A stretch of DNA of 23,246 nt from JAIOTH01 sp964639335 (GTDB lineage Bacteria; Patescibacteriota; Patescibacteriia; UBA1558; S5-K13), in the NCBI GenBank assembly GCA_964639335.1, contig CAZXCJ010000018.1:1-23246 (forward strand). Direction: 5' to 3'. A program made the position numbers and the translations under genes. Shown here one piece after another: positions 17,745 through 23,246 of this stretch. The stretch's first letter is position 1, and every line of letters begins with the position of its first letter. A model generated the notes under the pieces. That model worked only from the letters and a program-made list of their open reading frames with translations. It ran no database searches and was not told where the DNA came from.

Positions 17745-17987
17745 ATAAGATTTGAGTCTTCTCCTAATAAACATTTTACCATAAAAAGTCTTCAAATACT
17801 TTTCTCGATGGGTTGCATCTTGTTGGTTTAAGCAAAACTCATAATAGATTAATTCTAATGGTCTTCTGTTTTTAGTTGATTTTACTTTTCCTTGGCAATG
17901 TTGTTCAAATCTTAATTTTAAATTTTTAGTATAGCCGGTATAGAATTTTTTATCTTTTTCTGATTGTAATACATAAGTATAATACAT
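17709..17987 (-). CDS. Small GIY-YIG domain protein (UvrC-type nuclease fold)
   Basis: This 92-residue protein opens with YYTYVLQSEKDKKFYTGYT, the two-strand GIY-YIG signature, followed by LKLRFEQH and a later REKYLKTFYGKMFIRRRL helix typical of short free-standing GIY-YIG proteins. The catalytic tyrosines, the arginine of the first helix and the glutamate of REKYLK are present, so it may be an active single-domain nuclease; substrates of this subgroup are unknown. The tail from about residue 82 (NLLNGIAIKR) is encoded by the palindrome at 17695-17744, so the original C-terminus may have been replaced. It lies 44 bases after rsmA with no ribosome-binding site before the ATG, and is possibly read through from rsmA. 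Confidence 0.85.
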   Translation of the reverse strand: MYYTYVLQSEKDKKFYTGYTKNLKLRFEQHCQGKVKSTKNRRPLELIYYEFCLNQQDATHREKYLKTFYGKMFIRRRLKSYFNLLNGIAIKR

Positions 17988-18031
17988 AATTTTATAAATG
18001 AAAAATTTAAAATTATTTCACGGGGTAAACC

Positions 18032-18898
18032 CTATTTAGTGCTATTAACCAGCATTATCCAATCCTCTATATTTAATTTTTCAGCTCGAATATTTTTTTC
18101 TAATCCAGCCCTATCTAAAATTTTATAAACCTCTGCTCTATTTAATTCTAATCCAGCCATTAAATTATTAGCCAAAGTCCTTCTTTTAGAGGAAAAACTA
18201 ATATTTACCAATTGCCAAAAACGTTTCAATTTAACTTCATGCGTGCTTGCACCCGTCGGGTTGAATTTAATTACTGCTGAATCAACCTTGGGTTGGGGAT
18301 AAAAATTTTCTTTACCAACTGTAAATAAATATTCTGGCCTGGCGTAAAAATTACACATTAAAGAAAGCTTGGACCATTTACCGTCCTTATTTATAATCCT
18401 TTCTGCTACTTCTTTTTGCAACATTAAAATCATTTCTTGGGGCGGATATTGATGCTCTAAAAAAATTCTTAAAAAGCGAGAAGTAATATTATAAGGAAGG
18501 TTGGCCACTATTTTATAATTTTTTAAAAACTTAAGGGGCAGAATTTTTTGCAAATTCATTTTTAAAATATCTCCTTCAATCAGTTCAAATTTATTCATTT
18601 CAGCTAAGGGTCTTAGAATTTGAAATAATTTTTTATCTATTTCAATAACTTTTAAATTTATTCCACTCTTTTTTTCTTTTAAAAGGGGTGAAGGGTTTAC
18701 TTTTTGTTCTAATAAGGCCCTGGTTAGTGTTCCAATCCCTGGGCCGATTTCTAAAATATTTTCTTTGGGTTTTAATTTAGCTACTTGAATTATTTTTTTT
18801 AAAACCTGCTCAGAAATTAAAAAATTTTGCCCCTTTAATTTATTAGGCAAAATTTTATGTGTTTTCAATAAAAACTTTGTTTCTGTTAAAAAAGTCAT
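18032..18898 (-). CDS. rsmA: 16S rRNA (adenine-N6,N6)-dimethyltransferase RsmA/KsgA
   Basis: RsmA dimethylates the two adjacent adenosines in the 3'-terminal helix 45 loop of 16S rRNA, using S-adenosylmethionine, late in 30S assembly. The 288-residue protein has GQNFL at 23-27, the SAM-binding EIGPGIGTLT at 50-59, the acidic VIEID at 84-88, EGDIL at 108-112, and catalytic NLPYN at 133-137. PQPKVDSAV follows at 201-209. Length is normal except for about 13 extra residues at roughly 67-81 (NPSPLLKEKKSGIN), between motifs I and II, encoded by a palindrome-like element. The start matches the family and lies 15 bases after the MFS gene's stop, so the two are probably co-transcribed. No ribosome-binding site is visible. 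Confidence 0.95.
   Translation of the reverse strand: MTFLTETKFLLKTHKILPNKLKGQNFLISEQVLKKIIQVAKLKPKENILEIGPGIGTLTRALLEQKVNPSPLLKEKKSGINLKVIEIDKKLFQILRPLAEMNKFELIEGDILKMNLQKILPLKFLKNYKIVANLPYNITSRFLRIFLEHQYPPQEMILMLQKEVAERIINKDGKWSKLSLMCNFYARPEYLFTVGKENFYPQPKVDSAVIKFNPTGASTHEVKLKRFWQLVNISFSSKRRTLANNLMAGLELNRAEVYKILDRAGLEKNIRAEKLNIEDWIMLVNSTK
18653..18703. repeat. Palindrome-like element inserted in frame within rsmA
   Basis: The plus strand here contains CCACTC, a T-rich run, the palindrome CTTTTAAAAG, then GGGGTGAAGGG. This resembles the intergenic hairpin at 20638-20662 (CCACTTTT to AAAAGGGGTGG). It encodes an extra peptide of about 13 residues in a loop of RsmA where typical family members have a short turn, and the reading frame is kept. 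Confidence 0.5.
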
Positions 18899-18913
18899 TT
18901 TTTATTTTAAAAA

Positions 18914-20134
18914 CTATCTGTATAGCATATAAAGTAACGAGGCCAAAGAAGCAAAAACAAAACTAACAGTAAAACCATCCGCGTCTTGTAAAGAAAAAAT
19001 GTAAATGGCCCCAATGATAAATAAACAAGCCAAAACTTTTCCAACAATTAATCCCGCTTCATAATTAACAACATTTTCCATAATGCTATTATCATTTTTC
19101 TTTTTACCATCTTTGGCTTTTTTATAAAATAAAGCCCGAATAGGCACATCTATAACTGACTTGGAAATTCTAGAAGTAGTGTCTGCTAAAAATATGGGTA
19201 GAATTGTTCTGCTAAAAATTCTAATTAGCCAAGTTAAAGAATAAATAATAGAGCCGAACTTTAAAATTTTTCTTTTATCTCTGCGGTCGCACATTCGGCC
19301 AATATATAAAGTAGTTAATAAAGTTATCCCCGTAGCCACACCAACCAAAACTCCAATCTTAGAATAGCTAACAAGCATTACTGACATAAATATCGGCCAA
19401 ATAACCAGTACAACCAACTCCTCCCCATAACCAATACAGGCCAAAAGGCCTTTCAAATTTTCTTTTCTAAAAATGTTAAAAATATAACTATATTTATATT
19501 CTCTGGAATCAAACTTCTCTTTAGTTAAAAGCATGGGGACATTAGAAATTAAAAATAAAATAGAAACCACTAAAAATAATACTGCAAATCCAAAATAAGT
19601 AATTATCAAACCGCCTATTATGGGTCCTAAAATAAACATGATGGCATTGGAAACATTAATTGAACTAATTTCTCTGCCCTCTTCTTTATTTGCTGAATTA
19701 TGAGCAAAATCGGCATGAAATCCTGTCCAATAAAATGCCTTTTGGAGGGCATAAATAAGAGTTGCCACATAAAAAAGTACTGGATAGCTGGGAATAAAAA
19801 ACAAGGAAATATAAAAAACTACATACAAAGCCGAGCCCAAAAACATACCATTTTCATAACCATATTTATTGGAAAATTTAGCTCCTATAGGAATTAGAAA
19901 GAAAAACAACCCATAAACCATTAAATAAAAAATGGCTATCTTTATTAAGGGATAGCCAATTTGATATAAATAAATCGGCTCAAATATTTGCACCATGGCC
20001 AAGGCAAAATTTACTAAAATACTGGCCACAAAAAGTTCTTTAACTTGTCGCCTCATTCTATGGGGCAAAAAGGTTCGAATAATTTCTGGTAATTTAGAAA
20101 ATCTTTTTTTAGTTTCAATTGGTTTAATTAGCAT
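18914..20134 (-). CDS. Major facilitator superfamily transporter
   Basis: The 406-residue protein has about twelve hydrophobic segments in two halves separated by a charged loop (about 204-226), the usual MFS layout. The loop after the second span (IGAKFSNKYGYENG, about 83-96) and the matching loop in the second half (YIGRMCDRRDKRKIL, about 277-291) are the motif-A positions of MFS proteins. It would be an inner-membrane secondary transporter, but the substrate cannot be read from sequence; drug or metabolite efflux are both possible. A Lys-rich loop (about 337-349) breaks the C-terminal half. A promoter with a tandem 11-bp repeat and a terminator lie just upstream, so it probably begins a unit with rsmA. 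The ATG lacks a ribosome-binding site. Confidence 0.85.
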   Translation of the reverse strand: MLIKPIETKKRFSKLPEIIRTFLPHRMRRQVKELFVASILVNFALAMVQIFEPIYLYQIGYPLIKIAIFYLMVYGLFFFLIPIGAKFSNKYGYENGMFLGSALYVVFYISLFFIPSYPVLFYVATLIYALQKAFYWTGFHADFAHNSANKEEGREISSINVSNAIMFILGPIIGGLIITYFGFAVLFLVVSILFLISNVPMLLTKEKFDSREYKYSYIFNIFRKENLKGLLACIGYGEELVVLVIWPIFMSVMLVSYSKIGVLVGVATGITLLTTLYIGRMCDRRDKRKILKFGSIIYSLTWLIRIFSRTILPIFLADTTSRISKSVIDVPIRALFYKKAKDGKKKNDNSIMENVVNYEAGLIVGKVLACLFIIGAIYIFSLQDADGFTVSFVFASLASLLYMLYR

Positions 20135-20163
20135 AGTTTTTAATTTTTCATTTTTAATTTTAA

Positions 20164-20185
20164 ACTAACCTCATACTAACCTCAT
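20164..20185. repeat. Tandem 11-bp direct repeat at the MFS promoter
   Basis: ACTAACCTCAT occurs twice in perfect tandem (20164-20174 and 20175-20185). It abuts the -10 box and covers the expected transcription start for the MFS gene, a position where a repressor could bind. No regulator gene is nearby. Confidence 0.5.
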
Positions 20186-20211
20186 TATAACATTAAAAAA
20201 AATCTCTTCAA
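20184..20211 (-). promoter_or_regulatory. Sigma-70-type promoter for the MFS-rsmA unit
   Basis: On the minus strand TTGAAG (20211-20206) and a perfect TATAAT (20189-20184) are separated by 16 bases. Transcription would start near 20177, giving a leader of about 43 bases before the MFS ATG. The -35 box overlaps the upstream terminator stem. Confidence 0.5.
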
Positions 20212-20224
20212 AGAGAATTTTTTA
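20194..20224. terminator. Bidirectional terminator-like hairpin
   Basis: TCTCTT (20203-20208) and AAGAGA (20211-20216) form a perfect stem with a 2-base loop, extended by A-run/T-run pairing. T-runs are present on both strands. It would end transcription arriving from the leuS/lipoprotein side before the MFS promoter. Confidence 0.55.
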
Positions 20225-20276
20225 TTTTAACAATATAATTAAATAGACACCGTCCGTGACTTATAACTTGCAACTT

Positions 20277-20384
20277 TTAACTAACCACAATATTCACAAT
20301 TTTATTCTTAATATAAATAAATTTGACAATCTCCTTACTCTTTACAAAATTACTTATTTTCACAATCTCTTTTGTATAATTCCA
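20277..20384 (-). pseudogene. Remnant copy of a LeuRS-like C-terminus
   Basis: The minus-strand frame from 20384 to the TAA at 20277-20279 ends KEIVKFIYIKNKIVNIVVS, nearly the same as the end of LeuRS here (KKIVKFIYIKNKIVNIVIS). Further upstream the residues EIVKISNFVKS still align with ELKNVQKFIQD of LeuRS, but the DNA there has diverged. A stop codon at 20385-20387 cuts it off, leaving about 35 codons and no start. It is a gene fragment, probably left by duplication or recombination. Any protein product is unlikely. Confidence 0.65.
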
Positions 20385-20421
20385 TTAATATTATATCTAT
20401 ATAATGAAGTATTAAATTTCT

Positions 20422-20547
20422 GCGCCATTCTAAAAATTTAGCTAGAATTGGAGTGAAGACAGATAAAATTTCTACGAGGAATATAGAGACGAAGTATAGA
20501 AATTTATCTGTCTAAGCGATAAATTCTCTAAATTTTTAGACCGGCGC
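20422..20547. repeat. Long hairpin element, arms of more than 35 bases
   Basis: From outside in: GCGCC (20422-20426) pairs with GGCGC (20543-20547), TCTAAAAATTTAG (20429-20441) with a perfect complement at 20528-20540, AGAATT (20444-20449) with AATTCT (20522-20527), AGACAGATAAA (20457-20467) with TTTATCTGTCT (20503-20513), and ATTTCTA (20468-20474) with TAGAAAT near 20497-20503. A purine-rich loop of about 20 bases closes it. No coding frame is evident. It may be a structured RNA or a non-autonomous palindromic element. Confidence 0.7.
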
Positions 20548-20556
20548 GATTTTGCG

Positions 20557-20634
20557 CCTGCCTGCGCGTAGCCGATGCTACGCTTCGGTCGCCGACGTGC
20601 CATAGCCACTATGGCGACGGCACGCGAAGGCAGG
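20557..20634. repeat. GC-rich multi-hairpin element
   Basis: An outer stem of 12 bp with one mismatch (CCTGCCTGCGCGT at 20557-20569 with ACGCGAAGGCAGG at 20622-20634) encloses two perfect hairpins: CGTAGC-CGAT-GCTACG (20567-20582) and GCCATAG-CCA-CTATGGC (20599-20615). The result is a cloverleaf-like branched fold, far richer in GC than its surroundings, but with no tRNA-like conserved bases. Its GCTTCGGTCG motif also appears in the leuS insert. Confidence 0.65.
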
Positions 20635-20637
20635 GAA

Positions 20638-20662
20638 CCACCACTTTTCTAAAAAGGGGTGG
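20638..20662. repeat. Hairpin CCACC...GGTGG, same family as 17409-17463
   Basis: CCACC (20638-20642) and CTTTT pair with AAAAG and GGTGG (20658-20662) around a CTA-containing loop. The core matches the palindrome at 17409-17463 and resembles the insert in rsmA. The remaining bases to 20750 are AT-rich, with no gene or clear signal seen. Confidence 0.55.
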
Positions 20663-20750
20663 CAAAAAAAGAAACACCTCACAGGATAAAATCAGAAATG
20701 TTATTATTTTATTCCAGCCAAATTTTAAAAATGATTTTAAATTCATAAAA

Positions 20751-21074
20751 TTACTTTAAATCCAATGCACATTTTTTATTTTTACATTTCGCAACATAAA
20801 AATCCTTTGGTGGCATTACCTTACATTCTATATCACATTTTAATTTATCTTTAAATTCTTTTCTTTTTTGCTCCCATAATTCTAAATATTCGGAATTAAT
20901 TACAGCTACATTGCTACACCCACACTCATCATCAATATTAGGAATATACTGCAAGCCCTCTATTGAATCTACAACAATACATTCCGAATCTTCTGAACAA
21001 GAAAAAATATCAAGATTCGATTTACATCCACTTATTAAAAAAATAATAATAAATAATAAAAATACTCTTTTCAT
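20751..21074 (-). CDS. Small cysteine-rich lipoprotein
   Basis: The 107-residue protein has a lipoprotein signal: MKRVFLLFIIIFLISGC, with Cys17 as the lipidated residue of the lipobox. It should therefore be anchored to the outer face of the cytoplasmic membrane. Eight more cysteines (26, 32, 51, 53, 80, 84, 97, 102) could form four disulfides. The pattern CSEDSEC, CGC, then a C-terminal CKNKKC resembles a loosely known class of small bacterial lipoproteins of unknown function; I do not assign a family. It begins 31 bases after the leuS stop with no ribosome-binding site. The surrounding 70-bp direct repeats and palindromes suggest that the segment was inserted or rearranged here. Confidence 0.8.
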   Translation of the reverse strand: MKRVFLLFIIIFLISGCKSNLDIFSCSEDSECIVVDSIEGLQYIPNIDDECGCSNVAVINSEYLELWEQKRKEFKDKLKCDIECKVMPPKDFYVAKCKNKKCALDLK

Positions 21075-21105
21075 AAAATTACTTTCAACTTTAAACTTGA
21101 AACTT

Positions 21106-23246
21106 TTAACTAATTACAATATTCACAATTTTATTCTTAATATAAATAAATTTTACAATTTTTTTGTCTTGAATAAATTTCTGCACATTTTTTAATTCTA
21201 AAACTTGCTTTTTTAAATCTGCTTCTGAAATATCAGCTTCTATTTCTACAGTGGCTCTTAATTTTCCATCAACCTGCACTGGTAAGTTAATCTTATCTTC
21301 CTTAATTAATTTCTCATCATATTGTGGCCATTTTTGCTGACAAACAAATCCTTTATTTCCCAATTTATTCCAAATTTCTTCAGATATGTGAGGAGCGAAG
21401 CAGGACAGCATTATTAAATAAGGATTTACTAGCTCAATATTTAGATTAGATAAAGATCCTAATTCTTTAAAATAAATCATTAAGGCGCTGATGGCCGTAT
21501 TAAACCTAAAATTTTTAATGTCATCACTAATTTTTTTAATTGTTTTATGTAATAAAGATTTAACTCGACCCTCGGGGTCTGAATTTTCCGACCCAACGGA
21601 TTGATCTTTAAAATAGCTCCAATTTTTATCTAAAAACCTTCTTAAGCCCTTTATACCATCAGTATTCCATGGCTTCATATCTTCCAAAGGACCCATAAAC
21701 ATTTCATACATTCTAAAACTATCTGCACCATATTCTTGAATAATTTCATCGGGATTAATAACATTACCCAAGCTTTTACTCATCTTTTGGCCATCAGTTC
21801 CTAAAATTAAACCTTGGTTAATTAATTTCAAAAATGGCTCATCAAATTTCCCACCTTCGCCAAGGCTTCGGTCGGCAGGCAGATAGCCATTGTCTCTTAA
21901 AACCTTAGTAAAAAATCGCGAATAAATTAAATGACCCACGGCATGTTCGGCTCCACCAACATAAGTATCTACTGGCATCCATTTTTTAATATTTTCTTTA
22001 GAACAAAATTCTTTTTCATTTTTTGGATCTAAATAACGATAATAATACCAAGAATTATCTACAAAACCATCCATAGTGTCATGCTCTCGAGTAGCATCAG
22101 CACCACATTTTGGACATTTAACATTATTATTAAATTCTTTTGACGAAGCTAAGGGCGACTTTCCAGTCGGTCGAAAATCTTCAATATCATCAGGAAGTAA
22201 AACTGGTAAATCCTCTTCTGGAACTGGTACGGTTCCACATTTGGGACAATAAACAATTGGAATTGGAGTTCCCCAATATCTTTGGCGAGAAACCAACCAA
22301 TCACGAATTTTATACTGAGTTGTTAGTTTGCCTTTGGCTTTTTTAGTAATTTGCAATTTTGCTTTTTCTGAATCTAGGCCATTAAATTCTGCGGAATTAA
22401 CCATTGTTCCATCAGCTTCCGTGGCTCGAATTTTTTCTTCAAGATCTGGTATTATTTCTGGCAACTCCGAAATACTAATCCTTTTTTCGCTAATATTAAT
22501 ATGACCTTTATTCTCTAATACCTTATATTCGCCTTTTAATTTTTCTTCTAATTTTTCTTTTTGTTTTAAAGAAATATAGGGGTCGTCATCAGAAAAATAG
22601 GCATAAATTTTATTTACATTATTTTCAATATTTTTATAATCAATCTCATTTCTTATAAATTTTCGACTGAACTCCAAATCCTTATCTGTAAAATTATCTT
22701 TTATACCCTGTGGCAACTCTCCTTGTAACATAAATTCTGAAACCGGGGCTACTAAAAATAATTTATTTATTTTCAAATTTAATTTTTGAACTAAATTCAT
22801 TACCGCCGAACAACCCAAACTATGTCCGATAATAATATCGTCTGCTGTAAAATCTTGAACCAGGGGTTCCAGAATTTTCAACCAATTTTTTAAAACTGGG
22901 TGTTCTGTATCGGGCATATCCGGAACCATGACTTCATAATCTAATTTTTCTAATTTCTTTTTTAACCACGGAAACCAGTCACCCCGACTGTCTCCGCCAA
23001 AACCATGAATAATTAAAACCTTAATTTTTCGTTTTGCTTTAACAACTTCCCTAATTGGTAAATCAAACTTTTGAGCAAACTCAAAGTCCCGCTGGTCGTG
23101 AGCTGGCACGCACATAATTGCTCCTGTGCCATAAGAAGCTAAAACATAATCAGAAATATAAATTGGCAATTCTTGCTGATTAACTGGATTAATAGCTTTA
23201 ATGCCTTTTAATTCCACCCCCGTTTTGTTTTTATTTAAATCCGTTC
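21106..23246 (-). CDS. leuS: Leucyl-tRNA synthetase, 5'-truncated by window edge, with inserted alpha/beta-hydrolase domain
   Basis: LeuRS charges tRNA-Leu with leucine and hydrolyses mischarged products in its CP1 editing domain. The frame stays open to the right edge (TDLNKNKTG precedes the GTG at 23217), so that GTG is internal and the N-terminus with the HIGH motif lies outside. Numbering from the GTG: editing motif YGTGAIMCVPAHDQRD at 29-44, RDWLVSRQRYWGTPIP at 305-320, zinc-type cysteine pairs at 324/327 and 368/371, KMSKS at 478-482, then the helical anticodon-binding and C-terminal domains. Two insertions stand out: about 200 residues at 62-263 that form a serine-hydrolase-like domain, and about 12 residues at 446-457 encoded by a palindromic element. 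The stop lies 31 bases before the lipoprotein gene. Confidence 0.95.
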   Translation of the reverse strand, partial: TDLNKNKTGVELKGIKAINPVNQQELPIYISDYVLASYGTGAIMCVPAHDQRDFEFAQKFDLPIREVVKAKRKIKVLIIHGFGGDSRGDWFPWLKKKLEKLDYEVMVPDMPDTEHPVLKNWLKILEPLVQDFTADDIIIGHSLGCSAVMNLVQKLNLKINKLFLVAPVSEFMLQGELPQGIKDNFTDKDLEFSRKFIRNEIDYKNIENNVNKIYAYFSDDDPYISLKQKEKLEEKLKGEYKVLENKGHINISEKRISISELPEIIPDLEEKIRATEADGTMVNSAEFNGLDSEKAKLQITKKAKGKLTTQYKIRDWLVSRQRYWGTPIPIVYCPKCGTVPVPEEDLPVLLPDDIEDFRPTGKSPLASSKEFNNNVKCPKCGADATREHDTMDGFVDNSWYYYRYLDPKNEKEFCSKENIKKWMPVDTYVGGAEHAVGHLIYSRFFTKVLRDNGYLPADRSLGEGGKFDEPFLKLINQGLILGTDGQKMSKSLGNVINPDEIIQEYGADSFRMYEMFMGPLEDMKPWNTDGIKGLRRFLDKNWSYFKDQSVGSENSDPEGRVKSLLHKTIKKISDDIKNFRFNTAISALMIYFKELGSLSNLNIELVNPYLIMLSCFAPHISEEIWNKLGNKGFVCQQKWPQYDEKLIKEDKINLPVQVDGKLRATVEIEADISEADLKKQVLELKNVQKFIQDKKIVKFIYIKNKIVNIVIS
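21844..21882. repeat. Palindromic element inserted in frame within leuS
   Basis: The plus strand has CCACCTTCGCCAAGGCTTCG followed by GTCGGCAGGCAG. It shares the order CCACC, TTCG, CTTCGG, GGCAGGC with the intergenic palindrome at 6536-6591, and GCTTCGGTCG with 20582-20591. It encodes LPADRSLGEGGK between the RDNGY and FDEPF segments, where LeuRS normally has only a couple of residues. Confidence 0.6.
22429..23034 (-). other. Serine alpha/beta-hydrolase (RBBP9/YdeN-like) domain embedded in LeuRS
   Basis: About 200 residues (62-263 from the GTG at 23217) start with the strand KIKVLIIHGFGGDSRGDWFP and contain the nucleophile elbow GHSLGC (Ser133, codon 22819-22821), an acidic turn YFSDDDPYIS (Asp210-212) and ENKGHINIS (His239). 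Their order and spacing match a complete Ser-Asp-His triad of small RBBP9/YdeN-type hydrolases. The domain is flanked directly by LeuRS editing-domain sequence (FDLPIREVV before, ATEADGTMVNSAEFNGL after), in one uninterrupted frame. Confidence 0.85.

Larger units (their letters stand above)
20261..21159. repeat. 70-bp direct repeat flanking the lipoprotein gene and hairpin elements
   Basis: Bases 20261-20330 and 21091-21159 align over about 70 positions with one gap and about four mismatches. The copies are in the same orientation and cover the leuS 3' end and the bases just after it. They enclose about 760 bases holding the lipoprotein gene and palindromes. Recombination between them would remove that segment. 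Confidence 0.8.

Noticed and set aside
18236..18270. A second palindromic insert in rsmA (CCCGTCGGG region)
   Set aside because: The DNA is locally palindromic, but the protein is not longer than typical RsmA between VDSAV and SSKRR, so no insertion can be claimed.
20256..20441. Plus-strand small gene, with a similar one at 20911-21195
   Set aside because: The two look alike only because both are antisense to the duplicated leuS tail. The similarity is explained by the 70-bp repeat.
20557..20634. tRNA gene (cloverleaf-like fold)
   Set aside because: There are only two inner stems, and the conserved T-loop, D-loop and anticodon features are absent.
710..21108. Possible recoding of TGA as a sense codon, as in some Patescibacteria
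   Set aside because: TGA is never a stop in the ten complete genes, but it also never appears in frame, even across the 3298-codon gene. Tryptophan is coded by TGG. Its absence as a stop fits an AT-rich genome.
23215..23217. GTG as the start codon of leuS
   Set aside because: The frame continues upstream to the window edge with LeuRS-like residues (TDLNKNKTG), and the catalytic N-terminal part is missing, so the true start lies outside.

Overview
The window is AT-rich, densely packed DNA. It most likely comes from a Candidate Phyla Radiation (Patescibacteria) bacterium, probably Parcubacteria-like. This is inferred from gene style: a very large cysteine-rich secreted protein beside a TrbL/VirB6-like membrane protein, stand-alone S23-type four-helix-bundle and GIY-YIG genes, almost no Shine-Dalgarno sequences, and many short palindromes between and inside genes. 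The genetic code looks standard: a 3298-codon frame stays open, and all ten complete genes end in TAA or TAG. No rRNA, tRNA or CRISPR array was seen.

Layout. Positions 1-700 hold a possible gene tail, palindromes and a plus-strand S23-family gene, bracketed by inverted repeats and two oppositely facing terminator-like hairpins. Everything else is on the minus strand. Read in the direction of transcription, the order is leuS (5' end beyond the right edge), a small cysteine-rich lipoprotein, a 616-base palindrome-rich gap with a leuS tail remnant, an MFS transporter, rsmA, and a GIY-YIG gene. After a second palindrome cluster come four closely spaced genes covering 16.6 kb: a membrane-anchored calcium-repeat protein, the 3298-residue secreted protein, a 1498-residue TrbL/VirB6-like protein with an HExxH motif, and an unknown 427-residue protein. 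A terminator-like hairpin closes the series.

How the parts may work together. The four-gene block reads as a cell-envelope or surface apparatus: a VirB6-like channel component, a giant exported disulfide-rich protein with three jelly-roll (carbohydrate-binding-like) domains, and a protein with calcium-binding repeats. This is inferred from topology and neighbourhood; no VirB4-like ATPase lies in the window. leuS and rsmA are translation genes.

Most notable points: (1) leuS carries an apparently complete serine alpha/beta-hydrolase domain (Ser/Asp/His all visible) spliced into its editing domain; (2) leuS and rsmA each contain a short extra peptide encoded by a palindrome-like element resembling intergenic copies, recalling Rickettsia palindromic elements; (3) the VirB6-like protein has a gluzincin-like HEMAH motif in its long soluble region; (4) the giant protein has at least a dozen degenerate copies of a paired-cysteine motif; (5) the lipoprotein gene and large hairpins are flanked by a 70-bp direct repeat of the leuS 3' end.
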